A stretch of 64,000 bases of DNA from Bacteroidia bacterium 43-41 (lineage in GTDB: Bacteria; Bacteroidota; Bacteroidia; Bacteroidales; Dysgonomonadaceae): NCBI GenBank assembly GCA_001898165.1, contig MKTD01000050.1, positions 1 through 64,000 of the forward strand, given 5' to 3'. Made by a program: the position numbers and the translations under genes. This document shows, in pieces, positions 19,015 to 27,290 of this stretch. The notes under the pieces were generated by a model. The model was not told the DNA's origin, did no database searches, and saw nothing but the letters and a program-made list of their open reading frames with translations. Position 1 is the first letter of the stretch, and each line of letters begins with the position of its first letter.

Positions 19015-19199
19015 TAGAATGTGTTTTGAATTTTTTTATGTGCTGTTTTATAGTCATTTTTTGATGGATTTGGTTTTTCGTTTCGCACCGTATAGCGGGC
19101 TATACGGAAGGAAGGAAAGTTCAAAGACGCGAAGAAGGACACAAAACAGCATAAAAGAGAGAAGTGCAACTATAATTCGTGAAATTCAAAACACTTTCT
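19015..19199. repeat. Palindromic intergenic element, long form (copy A)
   Basis: Arms AGAATGTGTTTTGAATTT / AAATTCAAAACACTTTCT (1 mismatch); internal CCGTATAGC-GG-GCTATACGG; core shared with 34186-34286 (inverted) and 47005-47071. Confidence 0.7.
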
Positions 19200-19247
19200 T
19201 AAATTTGCAGACCACAAATCACTCAAACAATTAATTTAACAATAAAA

Positions 19248-21152
19248 ATGAAGAAATTTATTCTACTCTTTGCTATGTCATTTTTCGGATTACTGGCTTT
19301 TGGCCAGCAGGTTGAGCGAAGTATTTCCATTATTCCGGAACCGGTTTCGGTGGTGAAAAAAGGAGGATACTATGTGCTTCCCAACGATATTGTCATCTCT
19401 GCCCCTTCCGGGAAAGAGATGAAGTTTATTAACGATCTCCTGGCGAAAAAACTTTCTACCGCCCCCGGTAAAAAAGTACAGGTAAGGAACGATGCTGCCA
19501 ATGCCGATATAGTACTGGCGTTAAATACCAAAACCGATTCCAAAATTGGTGACGAAGGCTATAGTTTGTCGGTAACTCCGGGTAAGGTGAACATCAACGC
19601 CAATAAGCCAGCCGGCTTGCTGTATGGTGTCCAAACGTTTTTACAACTCCTGCCGCCTCAGATCGAAAGCGATAAACGCGAAGAGAACGTTTCGTGGCAG
19701 CTTCCGCAAGTTGAGATTACGGATTACCCCCGGGTGAACTGGCGCGGGCTGATGCTGGATGTGTCCCGCCATTTTTTCACTGTTGATGAAGTGAAGCAAT
19801 ACCTGGATAACATGGTGAAGTATAAATACAATATCTTCCATTGGCACCTGACCGATGATGAAGGCTGGCGCATCGAGATAAAAGGGTTGCCCAGGCTTAC
19901 CGAGATAGGGGCCTGGCGCCAGGAGCAAATCGGATGGTTCGGCAGTTTCTCGCAACCCGATCCCCGTGCTCCGAAAAATTACGGCGGATTTTATACGCAG
20001 GAGCAGGTGAAGGAGATCGTTCAGTACGCCAAAGAACGGAACATACAAGTGATGCCGGAAATTGATGTGCCCGGACACAGTTCGGCCATTCTTGCCGCCT
20101 ATCCCGAACTGGCTTGTTTCCCCGAAAGCGGAGACCATGCCGTACGTACCGGCGCCCCATTTCTGGATTGGAATACGGGAGGGCGTCCGGCGGCAATTTT
20201 CGAAAATACGCTTTGCCCGTCCAATGAAAAAGTGTATGAGTTTATGGATAAGATGATGGGCGAAATAGCTGCACTTTTTCCGTTTGAATACATTCACACC
20301 GGCGGTGATGAAGCGCCATATACCTTTTGGGAAAAAAGCCCTGCCGTGAAACAACTTATGCAGCGTGAAGGGATTAAAGATATGGCAGGAGTACAATCTT
20401 ATTTTGGTAAGCGATTGGAACAGATTGTCTTATCAAAAGGAAAGAAGATGATGGGTTGGGATGAGATCCTCGAAGGCGGTATCACACCAACGACCGGATT
20501 AATGAGCTGGCGCGGTATCAATTACGGGATTGAAGCATCCAAATCGGGGCATTATGTGGTAATGAGCCCGACTAATTACGTCTATATCGATTATATGCAG
20601 GGCGACGTCTCCACCGAACCGCGGGTATATAGTACGCTGCGCCTGAATCAGGCCTATAAGTTCGATCCTGTTCCCGAAGGCGCTGATGCCCGGTATATTC
20701 TGGGCGGACAAGCCAACCTGTGGACAGAGCAAATTTATAATATCCGCCAGGTTGAATACATGACATGGCCTCGTGCTTTTGCTGTGGCGGAATCGGTTTG
20801 GTCGCCAAAAGAGAAAAAAGAGTGGGACAGGTTCGTATCGAAAACCGAAGATCACTTCGTTCGTTTCGATTACGCCAAAACAAAATATTCTCCCGCCATA
20901 TACGACCCTGTCGTTTCGGTTAAGAGAGACGGAGAAAATTATTATGTAACGCTCACCCCCGAGATTAAAGGATTGGACATCTACACCAGTTTTGACAGTT
21001 CAACGCCCGATAATTTTTATCCAAAATACAAAGAGGCGCAACTGATCCCGAAGGATGCCGTTGTAATGCGTATTATTACCTATCGCGGCAATAAGCCGAT
21101 GGGGCGGTTGATGACCATTCCGGTAGAAGATTTGAAGAAAAGAATCCGGTGA
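19248..21152 (+). CDS. Beta-N-acetylhexosaminidase, GH20
   Basis: HWHLTDDEGWRIEI; MPEIDVPGHSSA; EYIHTGGDEAPYTFW (catalytic D-E). Confidence 0.95.
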   Translation: MKKFILLFAMSFFGLLAFGQQVERSISIIPEPVSVVKKGGYYVLPNDIVISAPSGKEMKFINDLLAKKLSTAPGKKVQVRNDAANADIVLALNTKTDSKIGDEGYSLSVTPGKVNINANKPAGLLYGVQTFLQLLPPQIESDKREENVSWQLPQVEITDYPRVNWRGLMLDVSRHFFTVDEVKQYLDNMVKYKYNIFHWHLTDDEGWRIEIKGLPRLTEIGAWRQEQIGWFGSFSQPDPRAPKNYGGFYTQEQVKEIVQYAKERNIQVMPEIDVPGHSSAILAAYPELACFPESGDHAVRTGAPFLDWNTGGRPAAIFENTLCPSNEKVYEFMDKMMGEIAALFPFEYIHTGGDEAPYTFWEKSPAVKQLMQREGIKDMAGVQSYFGKRLEQIVLSKGKKMMGWDEILEGGITPTTGLMSWRGINYGIEASKSGHYVVMSPTNYVYIDYMQGDVSTEPRVYSTLRLNQAYKFDPVPEGADARYILGGQANLWTEQIYNIRQVEYMTWPRAFAVAESVWSPKEKKEWDRFVSKTEDHFVRFDYAKTKYSPAIYDPVVSVKRDGENYYVTLTPEIKGLDIYTSFDSSTPDNFYPKYKEAQLIPKDAVVMRIITYRGNKPMGRLMTIPVEDLKKRIR

Positions 21153-21272
21153 AAGTTTGCATAATAAAAAGATAATCACTAATTTTGCGCCGCTTTTGGA
21201 AGCTCCCTCGTGTGATGGGAAATAAAGAAGCAAAACAGGCTTTATTTTGAGTAACACAAACAAAAATTAAAA

Positions 21273-21851
21273 ATGAAAACGTACGAATTAAAAGGCGAAA
21301 TCAGAGAAGATTTCGGAAAAAAAGCAGCGAGAAGTTATCGCGGCGAAGGGCTTATTCCTTGTGTGGTATACGGCGGAAGCAACGAAAAAAACATCAATTT
21401 TGTTGTTAAAAAAGGAGATGTCCGTAACCTTATTTATACACCCGAAGTATATCTGATAAATCTTGTTTTGGATGGAAAGCCCATGAGGGCTATTCTGAAA
21501 GAAATACAGTTCCATCCAGTAAAAGACAATATTCTTCATATCGATTTCTTGCACGTATTCCCCAATGTCCCGGTTGTAATTGAACTTCCGATCCGTTTGG
21601 AAGGATTGGCTGCAGGTGTTAAATCGGGGGGTAAATTGTCGCTCGACATGCGCAAACTGAAAGTGAAAGCGTTGGCAGATAAAATACCGCAGGAGTTGGT
21701 TGTCAACGTAGAAGCACTTGAATTGGGAAAATCCATTCAGGTGGGTGAGTTGAATTTTGAAGGGCTTGAGCTGCTGACACCGAAAAATGCAGTGGTTTGT
21801 CGCGTTTCGCTGACACGTGCCGCAAGAGGTGCCGCTGCCAAAGCACAATAA
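21273..21851 (+). CDS. rplY: 50S ribosomal protein L25/general stress protein Ctc
   Basis: KKAARSYRGEGLIPCVVYGG; LKEIQFHPVKDNILHIDFLHV. Confidence 0.94.
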   Translation: MKTYELKGEIREDFGKKAARSYRGEGLIPCVVYGGSNEKNINFVVKKGDVRNLIYTPEVYLINLVLDGKPMRAILKEIQFHPVKDNILHIDFLHVFPNVPVVIELPIRLEGLAAGVKSGGKLSLDMRKLKVKALADKIPQELVVNVEALELGKSIQVGELNFEGLELLTPKNAVVCRVSLTRAARGAAAKAQ

Positions 21852-21872
21852 TGGTAAAGAGAAAACTTTGAA

Positions 21873-22436
21873 ATGAAGTACTTAATTGTGGGCTTGGGGA
21901 ATGTCGGGCCGGATTACGAGAATACCCGCCACAACGTAGGATTTATGGTATTGGACGCTTTTGCAAAAGCGTCCAATATTGTTTTTCAGGATAAGCGATA
22001 CGGCTTTGTTGCCGAGACCCGGTTGAAAAACAAGTCGCTTGTGTTGTTAAAGCCTTCTACGTTCATGAACCTGAGCGGGAATGCCGTCCGGTATTGGTTG
22101 CAAAAAGAAAAAATTGAAGACGAAAATCTCCTCGTTGTTGTGGATGATCTGGCTCTGCCTTTTGGTACGCTACGGTTGAAATCCAAAGGTAGCGATGCCG
22201 GACACAACGGGTTGAAACATATTCAACAAACGATTGGTACCCAGCAATATGCAAGGTTAAGGTTCGGGATCGGAAATGATTTTGCACGTGGAGCGCAGGT
22301 GGATTATGTATTGGATGAATTTTCGGATGAAGAAAAAGAGGTCCTTCCCGAACGGTTGAAGACGGCAGTGGATATTGTCCGGAGTTTCTGTCTGGCCGGA
22401 GTAGATGTGACGATGAATCAATACAATAATAGATAG
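21873..22436 (+). CDS. pth: Peptidyl-tRNA hydrolase
   Basis: [49 protein letters not shown]. Confidence 0.97.
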   Translation: MKYLIVGLGNVGPDYENTRHNVGFMVLDAFAKASNIVFQDKRYGFVAETRLKNKSLVLLKPSTFMNLSGNAVRYWLQKEKIEDENLLVVVDDLALPFGTLRLKSKGSDAGHNGLKHIQQTIGTQQYARLRFGIGNDFARGAQVDYVLDEFSDEEKEVLPERLKTAVDIVRSFCLAGVDVTMNQYNNR

Positions 22437-22553
22437 AGCAAGGAGTAAAGAACAAAGAGCAAAGACAAAAGAATGAAAAGTGAAGAACTAAAAACTAAAA
22501 ACTAAAAGATTTTCACTATTCACTTTTCATTTTGGACGTTGAACGTTGAATTA
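22437..22553. repeat. Heptamer-periodic intergenic tract
   Basis: agcaagg agtaaag aacaaag agcaaag acaaaag aatgaaa agtgaag aactaaa aactaaa aactaaa, a 5-nt phase shift, then ttcacta ttcactt ttcattt tggacgt tgaacgt tgaatta. Confidence 0.8.
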
Positions 22554-22563
22554 ATAGCAAAAC

Positions 22564-22956
22564 ATGGACGAAGTTCGGATAGATAAATGGCTGTGGGCTG
22601 TACGGGTCTTTAAAACCCGCACTGTTGCGTCGGATGCGTGCAAAAAGGGGCGTGTGCTGATCGATAATGTTTCGGTGAAGCCGTCGAGGATGATTCGTGC
22701 GGGCGATATTGTCCAGGTACGTAAGCCGCCCATTACCTTTTCGTTTAAAGTGTTGGATTTATCCGATAAGCGGATGGGGGCGAAACTTGTTCCGCAATTT
22801 ATGGAAAACGTTACGCCGCCCGAGCAATATGAAATACTGGAATTGAATAAGATAAGCGGATTCGTGGACAGGCAGCGCGGAACCGGGCGTCCGACCAAAA
22901 AAGAACGCCGGGATTTGGACCAGTTTGCCGATATGTTCGATTTTGATGAGCCTTGA
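22564..22956 (+). CDS. RNA-binding S4 domain protein (Hsp15/HslR-like)
   Basis: MDEVRIDKWLWAVRVFKTRTVASDACKKGRVLIDN; GRPTKKERRDLDQF. Confidence 0.92.
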   Translation: MDEVRIDKWLWAVRVFKTRTVASDACKKGRVLIDNVSVKPSRMIRAGDIVQVRKPPITFSFKVLDLSDKRMGAKLVPQFMENVTPPEQYEILELNKISGFVDRQRGTGRPTKKERRDLDQFADMFDFDEP

Positions 22957-22960
22957 CGGG

Positions 22961-23683
22961 CTACCGTGATACTCTCAGTTTTTTAATGTCCCTATCGTAA
23001 TACGGCACCACCGAAACCGTATTCTGCCGGAGGCAATAGGCCGCATCCCTTTCCACACCGTTGGCGATGAGGCGGCGGTAATGGTCGCTGTTTTTTATAT
23101 AATCCAAGGGGCTGTCTTTTGCCGATTCCCATAATCCCAACGCTATCCGCACTGCATCCGATTCAAGGGCCACTTCCGCTTTTTCCGACAGCTTTTCCAC
23201 GAACGCACCGCCAAACAGTGTATCTTCGATATTTACTTTGTTGTTCCAGCCGGCGCATAAAATAATGATTCTTTCTCCCCACTGCAAACATTTATCAGTC
23301 AACATATCTATGTTGGAAAATGCGCCGATAAGCAACTGCCCGCAATCTTTTGCCGCATCTATGGCTCTTGTGCCGTTGGTTGTGGTGAAAACAATTTCAC
23401 GTTCCGATACTTTTTCCTGTGAATATTCAAACGGTGAGTTGCCGAAGTCGGCGAACTCCACGCGGCGGGTCTTCCTTTCGGCGCCTACCAGAAATCCCTC
23501 GGATTTGTATTTCCTGGCCAGTTCGATATCGGCAATGGGTATTATGGCTGCGGCTCCGTTGTTGAAAGCGGCGCACATGGTGGTGGTTGCCCGGAATATA
23601 TCGACTACCACAACCACATCATTCTCTTTTTGATAAAAAGGATAGAGGGCGGGGGAGAGGCAAATGTCAACAGCAATTTTCAT
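22961..23683 (-). CDS. 2-phosphosulfolactate phosphatase family (ComB)
   Basis: VVDIFRATTTMCAAFNNGA; GAERKTRRVEFADFGNSPFEYS; FTTTNGTRAI. Confidence 0.9.
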   Translation of the reverse strand: MKIAVDICLSPALYPFYQKENDVVVVVDIFRATTTMCAAFNNGAAAIIPIADIELARKYKSEGFLVGAERKTRRVEFADFGNSPFEYSQEKVSEREIVFTTTNGTRAIDAAKDCGQLLIGAFSNIDMLTDKCLQWGERIIILCAGWNNKVNIEDTLFGGAFVEKLSEKAEVALESDAVRIALGLWESAKDSPLDYIKNSDHYRRLIANGVERDAAYCLRQNTVSVVPYYDRDIKKLRVSR

Positions 23684-23778
23684 GGCGTAAAGATAAGAAA
23701 AAACTTAACTTAAATTATTACCTTTGTCGTGAAATTTTTGCTGATAATGATGCTCATGTCAGGGAACAAAATATAAAA

Positions 23779-24369
23779 ATGAATAATTATCACCTTATCC
23801 TCGCCTCCAACTCTCCCCGGCGAAAAGAACTGCTCTCCGGTATCGACATCGAGTATGAAATAAGAACGCTGCCCGATATTGAAGAGGAGTACACAAATGA
23901 CATCCCTCTGGAAAATGTGGCGGAATTCCTTGCCGGGAAAAAGGCAGCCGCCTATTTGTCGCTGTTAAAAGAGGACGAACTTCTGATTACAGCCGATACC
24001 GTTGTCCTGCTTAACGATAAGATTTACGGGAAGCCTGTTGATAATGCCGATGCCAGACAAATGCTCCGTGACCTTTCGGGACGGACACACCGGGTAATCA
24101 CGGGTGTCTGTCTCACAACCACTAAAAAACAAGTAGCCTTTTCCGACACTGCCCGGGTTACTTTTGCCGAATTAACGGATGAAGAGATCGGGTACTATGT
24201 TGAGAAATACCGCCCGTTGGATAAAGCCGGCGCTTACGGCGTACAGGAATGGATAGGCTATGTGGCGGTAAAACATATAGAGGGATCGTATTTTAACGTG
24301 ATGGGGTTACCGATTCACCGTGTGTATAAAGAATTAAAATCGAGTTTCGGATTACAGATTACGGGTTAA
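23779..24369 (+). CDS. maf: Maf-like nucleotide pyrophosphatase
   Basis: LILASNSPRRKELLSG; ITADTVVLLNDKIYGKP; GAYGVQEWIGYVAVKHIEGSYFNVMGLP. The ORF track starts 64 codons too early. Confidence 0.95.
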   Translation: MNNYHLILASNSPRRKELLSGIDIEYEIRTLPDIEEEYTNDIPLENVAEFLAGKKAAAYLSLLKEDELLITADTVVLLNDKIYGKPVDNADARQMLRDLSGRTHRVITGVCLTTTKKQVAFSDTARVTFAELTDEEIGYYVEKYRPLDKAGAYGVQEWIGYVAVKHIEGSYFNVMGLPIHRVYKELKSSFGLQITG

Positions 24370-24449
24370 AAAATATTTTTATCTTTGCATCTCCAATAAA
24401 TCATAAAACTTGTCCGCCCCGTGGCGGATCTAAAATCGTAGATCGAGCA

Positions 24450-25832
24450 ATGCTTACAGTAGAAAAGATCGGCGGAACATCCATGTCGCAGTTTCAGGAT
24501 GTGCTGCAAAACATTATAAGAGGCAACCGCAAAGGCGATGAATTTTACAACCGCATATTTGTAGTTTCGGCATATAATAATGTGACTAATTGGTTGTTAG
24601 AACATAAGAAAACAGGCGAGCCCGGAATTTACAACAAGTTTTTAAACGGGGAAGATTACAGCAGTGCATTGGATTCGTTTTGCCAGCGGCTGTTGCTGAT
24701 AAACGACGGATTTGCCGATATCGGCCTGGATTTGAAAGAGGCGCGTGACTTTATCCGCTTCCGTGTAGATCAGGCAAAAACACTGCTCTACAGCCTGGGA
24801 AAAGTTCTTGCTTCGGGATACGTAAACATGACCGATATCCATTTGGCAGCAAGAGAAATACTGGCTTCCCTCGGTGAAGCTCATTCGGGATGGAATTCGG
24901 TAAACATATTGAATAATAACGGTATAAACGCACGGTTTATTGACCTTTGCGGTTTCAACGACAATGAACCGCTGACCATCGACCAGCGTATCCATCGTGA
25001 ATTTGCAGGAGTTGATTTTAGCAACATCGTTTGTGTCGCAACAGGCTACACCAAAGGAACAGAAGGCATTATGCGGGCATTCGACCGCGGATATTCAGAG
25101 GTGACTTTCAGTAAGATTGCGGTTGAGGTGAAAGCCGATGAAGCTGTTATTCATAAAGAATACCATCTTTCCAGCGCCGATCCCAAAATTGTTGGAGTGG
25201 AGAACAGTGTCCCCGTTGGACATACCAATTATATTATTGCCGACCAGATAGCGGATATCGGTATGGAGGCTATACATCCGAAAGCGGCGAAACCACTGGA
25301 GCTGGCCGGAATCAATATCCGCATAAAAAATACGTTCCAACCGGAGCATCCGGGGACATTGATTTCGCGCGATTATGTTTCTCCCGAACCACGTGTTGAG
25401 ATTGTTTCGGGTTCACGCAAAGTAATCGCTTTAGAGATCCACGACCCGATGATGGTGGGTGAAGTAGGTTACGATGCGCGTATTATGCAGTATTTCCAGA
25501 AATACAACGTCAGCTACATTTTAAAATCTACCAATGCCAACTCGATAACCATGGTGGTTTGGGATGAAGAGAAAGCAGATGAACTTATAACGAAGCTCAA
25601 AGAGGTCTTTTATCAGGTGACGGTCCGGCCGGCTGCCATTGTTTGCGCTATGGGGACGAACATTGCTATGCCGGGATTCCTTTACCGGGCTGCAAAAGCC
25701 CTATATGAACAGGGAATAAACGTGGAAAGCTTTGCCCAGTCGCTTATGCAGGTGAACATGCAGTTTGTAATTTCCCGCGAGCAATACGAAGAGGCGGTGA
25801 TTGCTTTGAACGAAGCCTTGTGCAAAAGATAA
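24450..25832 (+). CDS. Aspartate kinase, resembling the ectoine-cluster (Ask_Ect) subgroup
   Basis: MLTVEKIGGTSMSQF; LLEHKKTGEPGIY; GYTKGTEGIMRAFDRGYSEVTFS; tandem C-terminal ACT-like region. Confidence 0.88.
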   Translation: MLTVEKIGGTSMSQFQDVLQNIIRGNRKGDEFYNRIFVVSAYNNVTNWLLEHKKTGEPGIYNKFLNGEDYSSALDSFCQRLLLINDGFADIGLDLKEARDFIRFRVDQAKTLLYSLGKVLASGYVNMTDIHLAAREILASLGEAHSGWNSVNILNNNGINARFIDLCGFNDNEPLTIDQRIHREFAGVDFSNIVCVATGYTKGTEGIMRAFDRGYSEVTFSKIAVEVKADEAVIHKEYHLSSADPKIVGVENSVPVGHTNYIIADQIADIGMEAIHPKAAKPLELAGINIRIKNTFQPEHPGTLISRDYVSPEPRVEIVSGSRKVIALEIHDPMMVGEVGYDARIMQYFQKYNVSYILKSTNANSITMVVWDEEKADELITKLKEVFYQVTVRPAAIVCAMGTNIAMPGFLYRAAKALYEQGINVESFAQSLMQVNMQFVISREQYEEAVIALNEALCKR

Positions 25833-25849
25833 CCTGAAACAACGAGTAT

Positions 25850-27274
25850 ATGGAAACAAACAAAGAACAACAACCTGAACCATTATTACCGGCGCCTGCC
25901 GAAAAACGGAATCTTGTCGAACGGTATTCCACGACAATTAAAGCCGTTGCTGTAGGCATACTTACGCTTATGCTGCTTATTCCGTTGGCGATGGTCCAGT
26001 CGCTGATCCGTGAACGACAGAACACCCGACAAGGGGCTGTACAGGATATTACATCGAAATGGGGCGGAGAGCAGACTGTGACGGGGCCTTGCCTGGTTAT
26101 TCCTTACGAAGAAACCACGATTGAAGACAAAAAAGAGATTGTGGTAAAAAGAAATTTACTGGTATTGCCCGAAACGTTGGATACGAAAATAACGACCCGT
26201 GTAGAAAAAAGGAGAAGAGGCATATACGACGCGTCGGTTTACAGTTCAGACCTGTCTCTTTCGGGACAATTTGACCTGTCGGTGATAAGCAGGCAAAATG
26301 TGCAGCCTTCACAAGTAAGATGGAACGATGCGGAGCTTATCATTGGGCTTTCCGACCTGAAAGGCATAAAGGAGAACGTTTCCTTACAAAGCAATGGACA
26401 GACGATAAGCTTCGAACCGGGAATTCCTGTGGAAAATCTGGAAGCAGGAAGTGGGATTGCGGCTGTGAGCGTATCGGATAAATTTGCTGTTCCCTATGGA
26501 CTTTTTACTGTGGGATTGAACGCAAAAATAGATTCCTTGATAAAACCCGGCTCCGATTCACAGGAAGCGCTTCCCTTTGCTATCTCTTTAAAAATGAACG
26601 GGTCGGAGGGAATTTATATTGTTCCTGTCGGGAAAACAACCACTGCCGACATAAAATCGGATTGGGCAACACCCAGCTTCGACGGAGAATTTCTTCCCCA
26701 AACGCGGGAAATAGACAAAACGGGTTTTTCCGCCCAATGGAAAGTACTCGATCTGAATCGCAGCTTCGGACAGGTTATACGTGCCGATAACAGTAACGCC
26801 ATCAATCAAATGGCTTCATCGCGGTTCGGGGTGCGGTTTATTCAGGCAGTTGACCAATATCAGCAAAATATGCGCAGTGTAAAGTATGCCATCCTCATTA
26901 TCCTGCTTACGTTTGTGGCGGTATTTTTCATCGAATTGCTGCAAAAGAAATCGGTGAATCCGTTTCAGTACATCCTCGTCGGGCTGGCTTTGGTACTGTT
27001 TTATACGCTGTTGCTGTCCATCTCCGAAATGATCGGGTTTAATCTTGCCTATCTTGTAGCGGCAACAATGACCACCCTCTTAATCATGGCCCACATGGGT
27101 AGTATCCTGAAAAGCCGCAAGCAGGGGCTTTTAATAGGTGCCTTATTGGCTTTCCTCTACCTGTTTATCTTTATCCTTATCCAGATGGAAAGCTATGCCC
27201 TGCTCGTCGGCAGTTTAGGATTGTTTGCCTTTCTGGCCGTGATCATGTATTATTCGAAGAAAGTGAAGTTGTAA
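25850..27274 (+). CDS. creD: CreD family inner membrane protein
   Basis: Multi-TM C-terminus; RRRGIYDASVYSSDLSLSGQFDL; FVAVFFIELLQKKSVNPFQYILVGLALVLFYTLLLSISE. Confidence 0.93.
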   Translation: METNKEQQPEPLLPAPAEKRNLVERYSTTIKAVAVGILTLMLLIPLAMVQSLIRERQNTRQGAVQDITSKWGGEQTVTGPCLVIPYEETTIEDKKEIVVKRNLLVLPETLDTKITTRVEKRRRGIYDASVYSSDLSLSGQFDLSVISRQNVQPSQVRWNDAELIIGLSDLKGIKENVSLQSNGQTISFEPGIPVENLEAGSGIAAVSVSDKFAVPYGLFTVGLNAKIDSLIKPGSDSQEALPFAISLKMNGSEGIYIVPVGKTTTADIKSDWATPSFDGEFLPQTREIDKTGFSAQWKVLDLNRSFGQVIRADNSNAINQMASSRFGVRFIQAVDQYQQNMRSVKYAILIILLTFVAVFFIELLQKKSVNPFQYILVGLALVLFYTLLLSISEMIGFNLAYLVAATMTTLLIMAHMGSILKSRKQGLLIGALLAFLYLFIFILIQMESYALLVGSLGLFAFLAVIMYYSKKVKL

Positions 27275-27290
27275 GAACTGTTTTACAACT
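27267..27290. terminator. Shared palindrome at convergent creD/tnaA stops
   Basis: AGTTGTAA-GAACTGTT-TTACAACT; includes both stop codons. Confidence 0.4.

Noticed and set aside
19641-20396. 251-aa - strand ORF
   Set aside because: Shadow ORF opposite the GH20 catalytic region.
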